Shown: positions 48,701-57,519, numbered from the stretch's first letter. The stretch is 64,000 bases of DNA from Paeniroseomonas aquatica (GCF_030409335.1 NZ_JAUFPN010000183.1:1-64000); one strand, 5' to 3'. Program-made: numbers and translations. The notes: generated from the letters alone by a model not told the origin.

Positions 48701-49180
48701 CTCCAGCCCCTGCGCCCGGGCCTTGCCGGCCAGGGTCTCGAGCAGGGCCAGGCTGTCGCCCGCGGCCTCGAAGATCGGATGCGGCGCATCCGGGTCGCTC
48801 AGTTGATAGAGGTTGCCGGTGCCGCCCGGGGCGAAGGGCGGCGGCAGCAGCACGGTATTGAAGCCGAGCCCGGCCACCCGCTCCAGCGCCGCGTCCCAGG
48901 CCGGCAGCGGGCCGACCATCAGCGGATGCAGCAGATAGATGCGCGGCACCGGCGCGCCCGCGGCGGCGGCGGGCGCGGCTGGGGCCTCCGCCGGCGGCTG
49001 CACCACCGGCGCGGCGGCCGGCGCCTTGGCCTTGGCCCGGGGCGGTGGCGGCGCTCCGGAGGCGCGGGCCGCGGGGGGCGGGGCGGCAGGCCTGGCTGCG
49101 GCGGCGGGGGCGGCTACCTCAGGCACCGGCGCATCCGCGCGCTTCGCCTGTTTCGTCTTACTGCCGCGCCGCTCCGCCAT
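45701..49180 (-). CDS. glgE: maltosyltransferase GlgE with an extra N-terminal amylase-like domain
   Basis: 1159 aa, much longer than the roughly 660-700 aa of canonical GlgE. Residues about 1-75 are Ala/Pro/Lys-rich and probably disordered. Residues about 80-480 form a degenerate GH13-like barrel: it keeps [11 protein letters not shown] at the nucleophile strand, but the acid/base strand reads [11 protein letters not shown] with no Glu. The rest is true GlgE: N-terminal domain from about 500, YFPPIHPIG, nucleophile D887 in [10 protein letters not shown] and acid/base E916 in FLAEAFTRP. It extends alpha-1,4-glucan from maltose-1-phosphate. The start at 49180 is chosen because GGGGGA lies 4 nt upstream; ATGs at 49198 and 49237 are alternatives. 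First gene of the operon. Confidence 0.93.
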   Translation of the reverse strand: MAERRGSKTKQAKRADAPVPEVAAPAAAARPAAPPPAARASGAPPPPRAKAKAPAAAPVVQPPAEAPAAPAAAAGAPVPRIYLLHPLMVGPLPAWDAALERVAGLGFNTVLLPPPFAPGGTGNLYQLSDPDAPHPIFEAAGDSLALLETLAGKARAQGLELYVDLVLDRVAADGRLAAEQPGWFAPEQAAGLPDPRREPPDRNTRAARWDEPGSAAALTQYWAPRLARFAAAGVAGFRCDAPARLPAAIWRQLIEAAPGARFLAWTAGLPADALPGLAGAGFAAVFDSLAWWDLRADWLVEEAARLASLAPAIATLEAPFGRRLSAQDPDPAIDPGLAEAFARRHLRLAAGIGAGMLVPMGFEYGSRRPLDPARDKPADWDWLVTHAPYDLSAAIRGANAALADRRMGAAELRPLSGPGAPVVALLRCEGGDARHARAATLVLANADLHRTATADATALLPGAGGAFTRFTPALPDSGGALAPGAALLLQPGEVRLLEAAPPAPIRLAEPAGDAGARAAAAAPRIGIEAIDPMVDDGRFPVKRTVGEIVQVGCDLICDGHDKLGAVLLWRAADEDTWQELRLRPLGNDRWAASFPLERMGRYFFAVETWRDAFATFRDELEKKHKARVPIALELEEGRQLVAGAGPTLAELAARIAAGSEEERLSLLLAPQTATLMAAADPRPFRARSAEIPVEAERTGAGFASWYELFPRSQAADPARHGTFDDVIRQLPRIRRMGFDVLYFPPIHPIGLKNRKGRNNSLTPGPDDPGSPYAIGSEAGGHDAIHPELGTLEDFRRLVAAAAGQGLELALDFAIQCSPDHPWLREHKDWFDWRPDGTIRYAENPPKKYEDIVNVDFYKPGAVPDLWIALRDVVRFWCEEGVRLFRVDNPHTKPFPFWEWLIAEIRAQHPDAVFLAEAFTRPKVMYRLAKSGFGQSYTYFTWRNEKAEIEEYLTELTTTAPKDFFRPHFFVNTPDINPPFLQNSGRPGFLIRAALATTLSGLWGMTQGFELCEARAIPGKEEFLDSEKYQLRAWPDRAPGDIVEEITRLNAIRRANPALQSHLGLAFHNASNDQVLWYRKESPDRSNVLLVAVSLDPRAAQAATVELPLWEWDLPDSGALEAEDLMRGSRFTWQGKTQQIRLDPAELPFGIWRVRPAGRH

Positions 49181-49373
49181 CCGGTCCCCCAATTCCATGC
49201 TTGCGGCGCAACGCCGGGGGAATGGATCGGTCAGCATCGAAAACCTTCACGCATGCGTGAGGCGTGATGTGTCCTTCCCCCCCGGGACGGCCAGGGGCCC
49301 TGTACCCAGCCGGCCCGGTGGGCGGCATGAAATCGGCATGACACTCTCAGCCACCGCCGAAGGAGCCGCCCCG
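49181..49373. promoter_or_regulatory. divergent control region of the glgE operon and atzG-atzE
   Basis: About 190 nt separate the two divergent operons. The region holds the palindrome at 49247-49260 and a direct GGCATGA repeat near 49322 and 49335. Promoters could not be assigned to consensus elements. Confidence 0.5.
49247..49260. promoter_or_regulatory. 14-bp perfect palindrome, candidate operator
   Basis: TCACGCATGCGTGA reads identically on both strands. It lies 67 bp upstream of the glgE start and 114 bp upstream of atzG, in non-coding DNA. A related GCGTGA half-site follows at 49262-49267. The geometry fits a dimeric repressor or activator site controlling one or both divergent operons; no regulator gene adjoins. 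Confidence 0.5.
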
Positions 49374-49559
49374 ATGCCCGTGCCGATCGATCCCGCCGCC
49401 CATGTGGCCGCCGCCGCGCCCCTGGTCGGGCTGACGCTGGATGCCGCGCGCCAGGCCCGGGTCGCCGCCGCCTTCGCCCTGGTGGCGCAGATCGCCGCCC
49501 CGGCCCTGGCGGTGCCGCTGGCCCCGGCGGACGAGCCGGCCCCGGTGTTCCGGCCATGA
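49374..49559 (+). CDS. atzG: AtzG-like small subunit (DUF4089)
   Basis: 61 aa. The pattern ending VAAAFALVAQIAAPALAVPLAPADEPAPVFRP matches DUF4089/AtzG proteins, which form a heterotetramer with the amidase AtzE, much as GatC does with GatA. AAGGAG (49360-49365) supports the ATG at 49374. It overlaps atzE by 4 bp, as these pairs normally do. Too short to judge by length alone; the neighbour makes the assignment. Confidence 0.78.
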   Translation: MPVPIDPAAHVAAAAPLVGLTLDAARQARVAAAFALVAQIAAPALAVPLAPADEPAPVFRP

Positions 49560-50953
49560 CCGCCCTCGGCATCGCGGCCCGGGTCCGCAGCGGCCAAGCC
49601 TCCGCCCGGGCGGTCGCCGAGGCGGCGCTGGCCCGCGTCGCGGCGCGCGGTCCGGCGGTGAATGCCTTCACCGCCGTGCTCGAGGCGCGGGCACTGGCCA
49701 GCGCCGATGCCGTCGATGCGCGCATCGCGGCCGGGCAGGACCCGGGACCGCTGGCCGGCGTGCCCTATGCGGCGAAGAACCTCTTCGACCTCGCCGGCCT
49801 GCCCACCCTCGCCGGCAGCCGGATCCGCCGCACCGCGCCCCCCGCCGGCGCGGACGCCTTCCTGGTCCGGCGGCTGGACGCGGCCGGGGCGGTCTGCCTC
49901 GGCGCGCTGAACATGGACGAGTTCGCCTATGGCTTCACCACCGAGAACAGCCACGACGGGCCGGCGCGCAACCCGCACGACCTCGGGCGCATCGCCGGGG
50001 GCTCCTCCGGCGGCTCGGGCGCGGCGGTCGCGGCGGGGCTGGTGCCGCTCAGCCTCGGGACCGATACCAACGGCTCCATCCGGGTGCCGGCGTCGCTCTG
50101 CGGCATCTTCGGGGTGAAGCCGACCTATGGCCGGCTGTCGCGGCACGGCGCCTTCCCCTTCGTTTATGCGCTGGACCACGTCGGGCCCTTCGCCCGCGGC
50201 ACCGCCGACCTCGCCGCCGCCTACGACGCGCTGCAGGGGATCGACCCGGCCGACAGCCACCAGGCGCCGCGGCCGCCGGAATTGGTCACGCCGCTGCTCG
50301 GCGCCGGTCTCGGCGGGCTGCGCGTGGCGCGGCTCGGCGGCTGGTTCGGCCGGATGCAGTCGGCCGCGGCGCGCGGCGCGGTGGAGGCGGTGGCGGCCGG
50401 GCTCGGCGCCCGCCGCACGGTCGAATGGGACTTGGCCGAGGCCACCCGCTCGGCGGCCTTCGTCATCACCGCCTCCGAGGGCGCGGCGCTGCACCTGCCG
50501 GACTTGCGGACCCGGCTCGAGGAGTACGAGCCGCTGATCCAGGACCGGCTGCTGGCCGGCGCGCTGATCCCGGCCGCCTGGCTGCACCATGCCCAGCGGG
50601 TGCGCGCCCTGGCGCGGGACCAGATGCGGGCGCTGCTGGCGGAGTGGGACGTGCTGCTGGCCCCCGCCACGCCGGTGCCGGCGACGCCGATCGGCCAGGA
50701 GACGCTGGAGCTGGACGGCCATTCCGTGCCGCTGCGGCCCTCCATGGGCCTCTTCACCCAGCCGGTCAGCGGCATCGGCCTGCCGGTGGTGACCGTGCCG
50801 GTGCAGCGGGCGGACGGGCGGCTGCCGATCGGCGTGCAGCTGATCGGCGCGCCCTGGACCGAGGCGCTGCTCTTCCGGGCCGCGGCGGCGCTGGAGGCGG
50901 CGGGGATCTGCGCCGCCCCGGCGGCGGCCGATTTCGCCGCGGGCGCCATCTGA
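49556..50953 (+). CDS. atzE: AtzE-family amidohydrolase (amidase signature)
   Basis: 465 aa. The amidase-signature triad is complete: K74 in YAAKNLFD, cis-Ser S150 in AGGSSGGSGAA and nucleophile S174 in GTDTNGSIRVPAS. AtzE of s-triazine degraders hydrolyses 1-carboxybiuret, but AtzE/AtzG pairs are widespread outside that pathway, so the natural substrate here could be another ureide or amide. Coupled to atzG upstream by 4 bp and followed directly by a cupin gene that overlaps its stop. No other s-triazine genes are seen. Confidence 0.85.
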   Translation: MTALGIAARVRSGQASARAVAEAALARVAARGPAVNAFTAVLEARALASADAVDARIAAGQDPGPLAGVPYAAKNLFDLAGLPTLAGSRIRRTAPPAGADAFLVRRLDAAGAVCLGALNMDEFAYGFTTENSHDGPARNPHDLGRIAGGSSGGSGAAVAAGLVPLSLGTDTNGSIRVPASLCGIFGVKPTYGRLSRHGAFPFVYALDHVGPFARGTADLAAAYDALQGIDPADSHQAPRPPELVTPLLGAGLGGLRVARLGGWFGRMQSAAARGAVEAVAAGLGARRTVEWDLAEATRSAAFVITASEGAALHLPDLRTRLEEYEPLIQDRLLAGALIPAAWLHHAQRVRALARDQMRALLAEWDVLLAPATPVPATPIGQETLELDGHSVPLRPSMGLFTQPVSGIGLPVVTVPVQRADGRLPIGVQLIGAPWTEALLFRAAAALEAAGICAAPAAADFAAGAI

Positions 50954-51285
50954 GCCCGCGCTTCGGCCGGATCGGCGAAGGCCCCCCTGCCCCGGCCGCC
51001 GGCGGCGAGGCCTTCGCCACCCTGCTCGCGGCCGGCGGCGGCCGGGTGGAGCGCATCGCCTCCCGCGCCCAGGCGGATCCGCCGGGGCAGTGGTACGACC
51101 AGGCGGGGGATGAATTCGTCCTGCTGCTGGCCGGCGCCGCGCGGCTCGCCTTCGCCGACGGCACGGAGCGGGCGCTGGCGCCGGGCGACTGGGCGGTGAT
51201 CCCGGCGCGCTGCCGCCACCGGGTCGCCTGGACCGATCCGGCGCGGGACACCCTCTGGCTGGCGGTGCATCTGCCGCCCGCTTGA
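50950..51285 (+). CDS. cupin domain protein with a probable CTG start
   Basis: 111 aa. ADPPGQWYDQAGDEFVLLLAGAARLAF and LAPGDWAVIPARCRHRVAWT carry the two cupin motifs and a mono-cupin length. Upstream of GTG 51046 there is homologous-looking sequence (GEAFATLLAAGGGRVERI) but no ATG, GTG or TTG in frame back to the atzE stop. The best start is CTG at 50950, overlapping the atzE TGA (CTGA). A GTG start at 51046 would cut about 30 residues off. Predicted metal-binding barrel of unknown substrate, translationally coupled to atzE. Confidence 0.68.
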   Translation: MSPRFGRIGEGPPAPAAGGEAFATLLAAGGGRVERIASRAQADPPGQWYDQAGDEFVLLLAGAARLAFADGTERALAPGDWAVIPARCRHRVAWTDPARDTLWLAVHLPPA

Positions 51286-51329
51286 TCCGGCGCAAGGCGG
51301 CCGCCCGGCGGCCGCGGCATCATCCCGGC

Positions 51330-52676
51330 ATGAGCGCGACGACGATCCCCGCCAGCTACGGCCTGGCCAACCTGCCCCGCTACACCAGCTACCCGACCGC
51401 GCCGCATTTCGGCGCCCTGGAGGAGGCGGAGTACCGCGGCTGGCTGGCCGGCATCGCCCCGGACGACCGGCTCTCGCTCTATGTGCACATCCCCTTCTGC
51501 CAGGCGCTCTGCTGGTATTGCGGCTGCCACACCGCGGTCACCCGCAACGCCGGGCGCATCGCCCGCTACGGCGCGGCGCTGCGCCAGGAGGCGGCGCTGC
51601 TGGCCGGGGCGCTGCCGCCGCATGCCGGGGTCGCCGCGCTGCACCTCGGCGGCGGCACCCCGAGCACCCTGGGCGCCGCCGGGCTGCGGGCCCTGTTCGC
51701 CGCGCTGCGCGCCAGCTTCGGCTTCCGCCCCGGGGCCGAGATCGCGGTGGAGCTCGACCCGCGGCTGCTGGACGCGGCCATCGTCGAGGCCCTGGCCGAG
51801 GCCGGCGTCACCCGCGTCTCGCTCGGGGTGCAGGACATCGCCGCGGCGGTGCAGCAGCGCATCGGCCGGCCGCAGCCCGAGGATTGCGTCGCCGCGGCGG
51901 TGGGGCTGCTGCGCGGCGCCGGCATCCGCGCCATCAACCTCGACCTGATGTACGGCCTGCCCGGCCAGACCCGGGCCCATGTCGCCGCCAGCGCCCGCTT
52001 CGCCACCGCGCTCCGGGCCGACCGGATCGCGGTCTTCGGCTATGCCCATGTGCCCTGGATGAAGCCGCAGCAGGCGGCCATCAAGGTGGCGGAGCTGCCC
52101 GGCGCCCAGGAGCGGCTGCGCCAGGCCGAGACGGCGGAGGAGACGCTGGCGGCGGATGGCTACCAGGCCATCGGCCTCGACCACTATGCCCGGCCGGAGG
52201 ACCCGCTGGCGGTCGCCGCCCGCGCCGGCACGCTGCGGCGGAATTTCCAGGGCTACACGACGGATGACGCGCCGGTGCTGCTCGGCCTCGGCGCCTCCGC
52301 CATCGGCGCCGTCACCACCGCCACCCGGGCCGGCTATGCCCAGAACGAGCCGGACGAGCGGCGCTACGTCGCCGCAGTGGAGCGGGGCGAATTGCCGGTG
52401 CGCCGCGGCCGGCTGCTGACCGAGGAGGACCGGCTGCGGCGGCGGTGCATCGAGCAGGTGATGTGCGGCTTCGCCCTGGACCTGGAGGCGCTGCCGCCGC
52501 CGCTGCTGGCCGCGGCGCAGCCGGCGCTGGAGCGGCTGGCGGCCGACGGGGTGGTGCGGCTGGAGCCGGGCCGGCTGCAGGTGACCCGGGCCGGGGAACG
52601 CCATGCCCGGCACGTCGCCGCCTGCTTCGATGCCTATCTCGGCCAGGGGAGCGGGCGGCACAGCCTGGCGGTCTAG
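51330..52676 (+). CDS. hemN: oxygen-independent coproporphyrinogen III oxidase
   Basis: 448 aa. The radical-SAM cluster motif is C57-x3-C61-x2-C64-x-C66 in YVHIPFCQALCWYCGCHT, the CX3CX2CXC pattern specific to true HemN rather than the HemW/RSAD1 paralogues. GGGTPSTL and the RVSLGVQD and DLMYGLPGQ segments follow, and the C-terminal HemN domain is present. It decarboxylates coproporphyrinogen III without oxygen, giving haem synthesis at low oxygen. It starts 44 nt after the cupin gene; no FNR-like box was identified in that short gap. Confidence 0.92.
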   Translation: MSATTIPASYGLANLPRYTSYPTAPHFGALEEAEYRGWLAGIAPDDRLSLYVHIPFCQALCWYCGCHTAVTRNAGRIARYGAALRQEAALLAGALPPHAGVAALHLGGGTPSTLGAAGLRALFAALRASFGFRPGAEIAVELDPRLLDAAIVEALAEAGVTRVSLGVQDIAAAVQQRIGRPQPEDCVAAAVGLLRGAGIRAINLDLMYGLPGQTRAHVAASARFATALRADRIAVFGYAHVPWMKPQQAAIKVAELPGAQERLRQAETAEETLAADGYQAIGLDHYARPEDPLAVAARAGTLRRNFQGYTTDDAPVLLGLGASAIGAVTTATRAGYAQNEPDERRYVAAVERGELPVRRGRLLTEEDRLRRRCIEQVMCGFALDLEALPPPLLAAAQPALERLAADGVVRLEPGRLQVTRAGERHARHVAACFDAYLGQGSGRHSLAV

Positions 52677-52771
52677 GCGCCCTGGCGCGGGGATGGCCGG
52701 GCCTCCTGACGGTCCTGTGACTTCGCAACGTTCGGCCGGCGAGTAGAACCGGCGGCATCAAATCGCCGGTC

Positions 52772-54532
52772 ATGGTCCTACCCACCCTGTCCCTCCGGAT
52801 ACCCTTCGCCGCCGGCCTGGCCGGCTTCGCCCTGCTCGCGGTGCTGGCGCAGGCTGTCCTCGGCGGGGCGGCGGCGCTGATCCTGGCGGCGGCGCTGGCC
52901 TGGCCGGCCGCGGGCTGGCTCTGCCGGCCGCCCGGCCGGCAGCGGGAGGACGAGGCGCCGCGGCAGGCGACGGCGGCGCTGGAGGCGCGGGTCGCCGAGC
53001 GTACCGCCAGCCTGGCGGAGCGCTCGGCGGAGCTCCGCCGCATCTACGACCGCACCCCCGCCGCCTTCCATTCCTGCGACAACGAGGGCCGGCTGATCGA
53101 GGTCAGCGCCGAATGGCTCGGCTTCCTCGGCTACCGGCGGGAGGAGGTGCTGGGCCGCCGGCCCGCCGAATTCATGGCCCCCGAAAGCGCCGCCCGCTGG
53201 GAGCTTGCCCGGGCCGCGCTGCTCCGCGGCGAGGACGAGGTGCAGGAGGTGGAGTACCGCATGCGCCGCCGCGACGGCGCGCTGGTCGAGGTGTTGCTGC
53301 GGGCCCGGGCGGACCGCGATGCCGCCGGCCGCTTCCGCCGCAGCTTCGCCGTGCTGCTCGACATCACCGCGCGCAACCGGTCGGAGGCGCGGCTGCGCGA
53401 GGCGCAGAAGCTGGAGGCGCTGGGCCGGATCGCCGGCGGGGTGGCGCATGACTTCAACAACATGCTGCAGGTGATGAACGGCGCCCTGCGGCTGGTGGAA
53501 AGCCGGCCGGACGACCCGGCGCGGGTGCGCCGCTACGCCGGCGCCGCCCTGGCCGCGGCCGAGCGCGGCGCCGATATCACCCGGCGGATGCTGGCCTTCG
53601 CCCGGCAGGACCGGCTGCAGTCCGGCCCGGTGGCGCCGGCGGCGGTGCTGGAAGGCCTGGCGACCCTGCTGCATGGCGCGCTCGGCCCGGACATCCGCCT
53701 CGAGGTCGCGGCGCCGCCGGGGCTGCCGCCGCTGCGGGCGGACCGGATGCAGCTCGACCTCGTGCTGTTCAACCTCGCGCTCAATGCCCGGGACGCCATG
53801 CCGGGCGGCGGCGTGCTGCGGCTCGGCGTGACGCCGGAGGAGGTGGCGGCGGAGCCGGGCGGCGCCGCCGGCCTGCCGCCCGGCCGCTACCTGCGGCTGA
53901 CCGTCGGTGATACCGGCGCGGGGATGGATGCGCCGACCCTGGCGCGGGCCACCGAGCCCTTCTTCACCACCAAGGAGGTCGGCCAGGGCACCGGCCTCGG
54001 CCTTGCCATGGCGCATGGCTTCGCCCTGCAGTCGGGCGGGGCCCTGGCGATCGAGAGCGCCCCGGGCCAGGGCACCAGGGTCAGCCTCTGGCTGCCGGAG
54101 GCCGGGCCGCAGGAGGCCGGCTCCCCCCTGGCCGCGGCCGGGCCGGCCACCGGCCTCGGCCGGCCGCTGCGCCTGCTGCTGGTGGAGGACGAGGCGCCGC
54201 TGCGCCAGGTGATGGCGGCGGCGCTGCGCGAGGAAGGGCTGGTGGTGACCGAGGCGGCCGATGCCCCGGCGGCGCTGCGGCTGCTGGACACCGGCCTGGG
54301 CTGCGACGTGGTGCTGACCGACCAGGCGATGCCGGGGATGACCGGCGGCGCGCTGGCGGCGGCGTTGGCGCGGCGCCGCCCCGGCCTGCCGGTGGCGCTC
54401 CTCAGCGGGCACGCGGACCCGCCGCCGCCGGAGCTGCCGCCCGGGGTGCCGGTGCTGCTGAAACCGCTCGGGACGGCGGCGCTCGCCGCCCGGCTCAGGC
54501 AGATGGTCCCGGAGCCCGGGCCCGGCGGGTGA
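52772..54532 (+). CDS. hybrid sensor histidine kinase (PAS-HisKA-HATPase-receiver)
   Basis: 586 aa. An N-terminal hydrophobic stretch (8-50) gives one or two membrane helices, then a short coiled segment, a PAS domain (about 88-205), HisKA with H226 in GGVAHDFNNMLQ, an HATPase domain with Asn in LFNLALNARDAM, GDTGAGMD and GTGLGLAM, and a C-terminal receiver with acidic ED (472-473) and phospho-acceptor D517 in VVLTDQAMPG. The HDFNN box is typical of the large soluble-PAS hybrid kinases of alphaproteobacteria. It is convergent with a stand-alone receiver gene, a likely phosphotransfer partner. A 7-bp hairpin (52748-52770) ends just before its start codon. Confidence 0.88.
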   Translation: MVLPTLSLRIPFAAGLAGFALLAVLAQAVLGGAAALILAAALAWPAAGWLCRPPGRQREDEAPRQATAALEARVAERTASLAERSAELRRIYDRTPAAFHSCDNEGRLIEVSAEWLGFLGYRREEVLGRRPAEFMAPESAARWELARAALLRGEDEVQEVEYRMRRRDGALVEVLLRARADRDAAGRFRRSFAVLLDITARNRSEARLREAQKLEALGRIAGGVAHDFNNMLQVMNGALRLVESRPDDPARVRRYAGAALAAAERGADITRRMLAFARQDRLQSGPVAPAAVLEGLATLLHGALGPDIRLEVAAPPGLPPLRADRMQLDLVLFNLALNARDAMPGGGVLRLGVTPEEVAAEPGGAAGLPPGRYLRLTVGDTGAGMDAPTLARATEPFFTTKEVGQGTGLGLAMAHGFALQSGGALAIESAPGQGTRVSLWLPEAGPQEAGSPLAAAGPATGLGRPLRLLLVEDEAPLRQVMAAALREEGLVVTEAADAPAALRLLDTGLGCDVVLTDQAMPGMTGGALAAALARRRPGLPVALLSGHADPPPPELPPGVPVLLKPLGTAALAARLRQMVPEPGPGG

Positions 54533-54548
54533 CCCCGCCGGCGGGCGT

Positions 54549-54908
54549 TCAGCCGCAGAGGCGGCCCAGGGCGGTCGTCAGATCGTCGGGATCGTAGGGC
54601 TTGGCCAGCACCGGGACCGTGGCATGGCCGGGCGGCAGGCCGTCGGCGCCATAGCCGGTCGCCACCACGAAGGGCACGCCCATGGTCACCAGCCGGTCGG
54701 CGACCGGGGTCGAGGTCTCTCCCGCCAGGTTCAGGTCCAGCACCGCGACATCGGGAATGTCCTGCTGCAGCAGGGCCAGGGCCTCGGCCACCGTGGCGAC
54801 CGGGCCGAGCACGATGGCACCGGCATCCAGCAGGGCATCCTCCACCAGCATCGCCACCAGCGCCTCATCCTCCACCACCAGAATGCGCCGCCCGGTCAGC
54901 TTGGTCAT
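54549..54908 (-). CDS. single-domain response regulator
   Basis: 119 aa, receiver only: RRILVVEDEALVAMLVEDAL, acidic ED, phospho-acceptor D58 in VAVLDLNLAGE and K in LAKPYDPDDL near the C-terminus. It has no output domain, so it acts by protein contact or as a phosphate sink. GGGAG upstream supports the Met at 54908. Convergent with the hybrid kinase gene, 16 nt between stops; pairing with that kinase is inference from position. Confidence 0.85.
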   Translation of the reverse strand: MTKLTGRRILVVEDEALVAMLVEDALLDAGAIVLGPVATVAEALALLQQDIPDVAVLDLNLAGETSTPVADRLVTMGVPFVVATGYGADGLPPGHATVPVLAKPYDPDDLTTALGRLCG

Positions 54909-55149
54909 GCCGCTACTCCCCACGCCCGATGCCCCATGTCAATTCGCGCCAGCCGCCACCGGCCATCGCGCATCATACCCTGCTTCTGCACGCGACGGGA
55001 TAGCCGCGGCGCCCAGCCCCCGCCGGGACGCACGCGAACAGGCGGCCGGCACCCCCAGGGCGCCGCCGCGCTGCTCTTGGCGCCACTTCATGGCAATTTC
55101 GTGGGAGATGGGCCCGGCCGGCGGGAAGTCCACCGGCCGGGCTGCGGCG
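54909..55149. other. intergenic region with a hairpin
   Basis: About 240 nt without a convincing gene. A perfect 10-bp stem, GCCCGGCCGG (55112-55121) and CCGGCCGGGC (55133-55142) with an 11-nt loop, lies just past the CoxL-like gene on the minus strand and is its probable terminator. The promoter for the single-domain regulator should lie at the left end. Confidence 0.5.
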
Positions 55150-57519
55150 TCAGGCGCGGGCCGCGCTGATCGCCCGCCAGATCGTCTCGGGCGTGGCCGG
55201 CATGTCGATGTGGCTGATGCCGAAGCCCGAGAGCGCATCGACCAGCGCATTCATCACCGCCGGCAGCGAGCCGGCGCAGCCCGCCTCGCCGCAGCCCTTG
55301 GCGCCGAGCGGATTGGTCTTGCAGACCGAGGCATGGCTCTCGAAGCCGAAGTCCGGCAGGTCCCCGGCGCGCGGCAGGCAGTAGTCCTGGTAGCTGCCCG
55401 AGAGAAGCTGGCCTTCCTCGGAGTAGGAGACCCGCTCGTACAGCGCCTGGCCGATGCCCTGGACGATGCCGCCATGCGCCTGGCCCGCGACCAGCAGCGG
55501 GTTGACCATGACGCCGAAGTCGTTGACCGACATGTAGCGGACCACCTCGGCATGGCCGGTCTCCGGCTCGACCTCGACCTCGGCGATGTGGCAGCCGTTG
55601 GGATAGGCCTGCGGCGCCTCGCCGAAGACGTGGCGGACGTTGAGGTCGGTGGGCAGGTCGGGCGGCGGATTGTTGGCGGTGCGGATGCGCTCGGCCAGCT
55701 CCATGATGCCGATCGAGCGGTCGGTGCCGGCGATGGTGAAGCGGCCGAGCCCCTCGCCGTCGCGGGTGAACTCGATGTCGCCGACCGCGGCTTCCAGCAT
55801 ATGCGCCGAGGCGAGCTTGCCCTTCTCGATCACCAGCTGCGCCGCCTCGACGATGGCGGCGCCCGAGGCCATGAGCGACTTGGAGCCGCCGGTGCCGCCG
55901 CCGGCGATCAGCAGGTCGCTGTCGCCCTGCATCAGCCGGATCGCCTCGAAGGGCACCCCGAGATGGGTATGCAGCACCTGGGCGAAGGCCGACCAATGGC
56001 CCTGGCCGTAGTCCAGCGTGCCGGTGATGATGGTGACGGTGCCATCCGCCTCGAAGCGGATCTCGCCCTGCTCCTTCATCGGCGGGGCGGTGCATTCGAG
56101 GAAATTGCCGATCCCCCGGCCTCGCAGCAGGCCCTTCTTCGCGCTCTCGGCCTTGCGGGCCTCGAAGCCGTCCCAGTCGGCCTTCTCCAGCGCTTCCTCG
56201 AGCAGGGCGGAGAAATCGCCGCTGTCGTAGACGCTGCCGTTGGAGGAGGTGAAGGGCAGCTCTGCATCGGTGATGTGGTTCAGCTTGCGCAGCGCGATCG
56301 GGTCGCGCCCGGTCTCATGCGCCGCCTGTTCCAGCAGCCGCTCGAAGAAGTAGTTGCCCTCGGGCCGGCCGGCGCCGCGATAGGCCGAGACCGGGCTGGT
56401 ATTGGTGACGACGCAGACCGTGTTCACCTCGATCAGCGGCGTCGCGTAGTTGGACTGCACGTTCTTGACGAAATTGCCGGTGCCCATCAGCGGCGCCACG
56501 GTGGCGAGGTAGCCGCCCATGTTGGCGAAGCTGGTGAGCCGCACGGCGAGCGCGCGGCCTTCGGCATCCAGCGCCAGCTCGGCCTCGACCTCATGGTCGC
56601 GGCCGTGCTGGTCCGAGAGGAAGGAGCCGGTGCGCTCGTCGGTCCACTTGACCGGGCGGCCGAGGACCTTCGCCGCATGCAGCAGGCAGAGGTATTCCGG
56701 ATAGGCGCTGGCCTTCATGCCGAAGGAGCCGCCGACGTTGCCGGTGAGGATGCGGACCTTGTCCACCGGCACCTTCAGGATGTCGTTCGCCATCTGGCCG
56801 CGCAGGCCGAAGACGCCCTGGCTGCCGACATGGAGCGTGTAGCGGCCGGTCTCGGCATCGTATTCGCCGATGGCGCTGCGCGGCTCCATCGCGCAGACCA
56901 CGACGCGGTTGTTGCGGATCGAGAGCTTCGTGACATGCGCGGCCTGGCCGAAGGCCTCGGCGACCTTGGCGCTGTCGCCGAAATGGAAGTCGAGCACGAC
57001 GTTGCCGGGGATATGGTCGTAGAGCTGCGGCGCGCCGGGGGCGGCGCCGGCCGAGGCCTCGGTCACCGCCGGCAGCACGTCGATATCGACGAAGACCGCC
57101 TCGGCGCCGTCGCGGGCGGCGGATTTGGTCTCGGCCACGACGAAGGCGACGGGGTCGCCGACGAAGCGGACCTTGTCCATGGCCAGCGCCGGGCGCTCGA
57201 TGTTCCGGAGCGGCGAGCCGTCGCGGTTCTTCAGCGGCAGGACGCAGCGCATCGGGCCATAGCCGCCCTCGGCCAGGTCGGCCCCGGTATAGACGCCGAG
57301 CACGCCGGGCACCGCCTTGGCGGCTTCGGTCTCGATCGCGGTGATGGTGCCATGGGCATAGGGGCTGCGGACCATGACCGCCCAGAGCTGCCCGGGCAGG
57401 GTGATGTCGTCGGTGTAGCGGCCGCGGCCCTGCAGCAGGATCGGGTCTTCCTGACGCGGCACGGACTGGCCAACGCCGAACTTGAGGCGCGTCACATCCG
57501 GCATGGCGGTATCGGGCAT
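55150..57519 (-). CDS. form II CoxL-like molybdenum hydroxylase large subunit
   Basis: 789 aa. Sequence is of the xanthine dehydrogenase/CO dehydrogenase large-subunit family: RGRGRYTDDITLPGQLWAVMVRSPYAHG (31-58), VGSQGVFGLRGQMA, GSFGMK, and the form II marker AYRGAGR at 379-385 (form I CO dehydrogenases have AYxCSFR). The Glu of the molybdenum site is E745 in GCGEAG. The substrate is not known; form II enzymes act on varied aldehydes, purines or aromatic acids. No FAD (medium) or 2Fe-2S (small) subunit gene is adjacent. The start at 57519 is the Met before PDTAMPDVTRLKFGVGQ. Confidence 0.86.
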   Translation of the reverse strand: MPDTAMPDVTRLKFGVGQSVPRQEDPILLQGRGRYTDDITLPGQLWAVMVRSPYAHGTITAIETEAAKAVPGVLGVYTGADLAEGGYGPMRCVLPLKNRDGSPLRNIERPALAMDKVRFVGDPVAFVVAETKSAARDGAEAVFVDIDVLPAVTEASAGAAPGAPQLYDHIPGNVVLDFHFGDSAKVAEAFGQAAHVTKLSIRNNRVVVCAMEPRSAIGEYDAETGRYTLHVGSQGVFGLRGQMANDILKVPVDKVRILTGNVGGSFGMKASAYPEYLCLLHAAKVLGRPVKWTDERTGSFLSDQHGRDHEVEAELALDAEGRALAVRLTSFANMGGYLATVAPLMGTGNFVKNVQSNYATPLIEVNTVCVVTNTSPVSAYRGAGRPEGNYFFERLLEQAAHETGRDPIALRKLNHITDAELPFTSSNGSVYDSGDFSALLEEALEKADWDGFEARKAESAKKGLLRGRGIGNFLECTAPPMKEQGEIRFEADGTVTIITGTLDYGQGHWSAFAQVLHTHLGVPFEAIRLMQGDSDLLIAGGGTGGSKSLMASGAAIVEAAQLVIEKGKLASAHMLEAAVGDIEFTRDGEGLGRFTIAGTDRSIGIMELAERIRTANNPPPDLPTDLNVRHVFGEAPQAYPNGCHIAEVEVEPETGHAEVVRYMSVNDFGVMVNPLLVAGQAHGGIVQGIGQALYERVSYSEEGQLLSGSYQDYCLPRAGDLPDFGFESHASVCKTNPLGAKGCGEAGCAGSLPAVMNALVDALSGFGISHIDMPATPETIWRAISAARA

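Noticed and set aside
48960-49150. Ala/Pro/Lys-rich repeat-like N-terminus of GlgE considered as a DNA tandem repeat
   Set aside because: The nucleotide sequence does not repeat; only amino-acid composition is biased.
52748-52770. Hairpin just before the hybrid kinase considered as a riboswitch
   Set aside because: Only 7 bp with no conserved core; at best a ribosome-site occluding stem.
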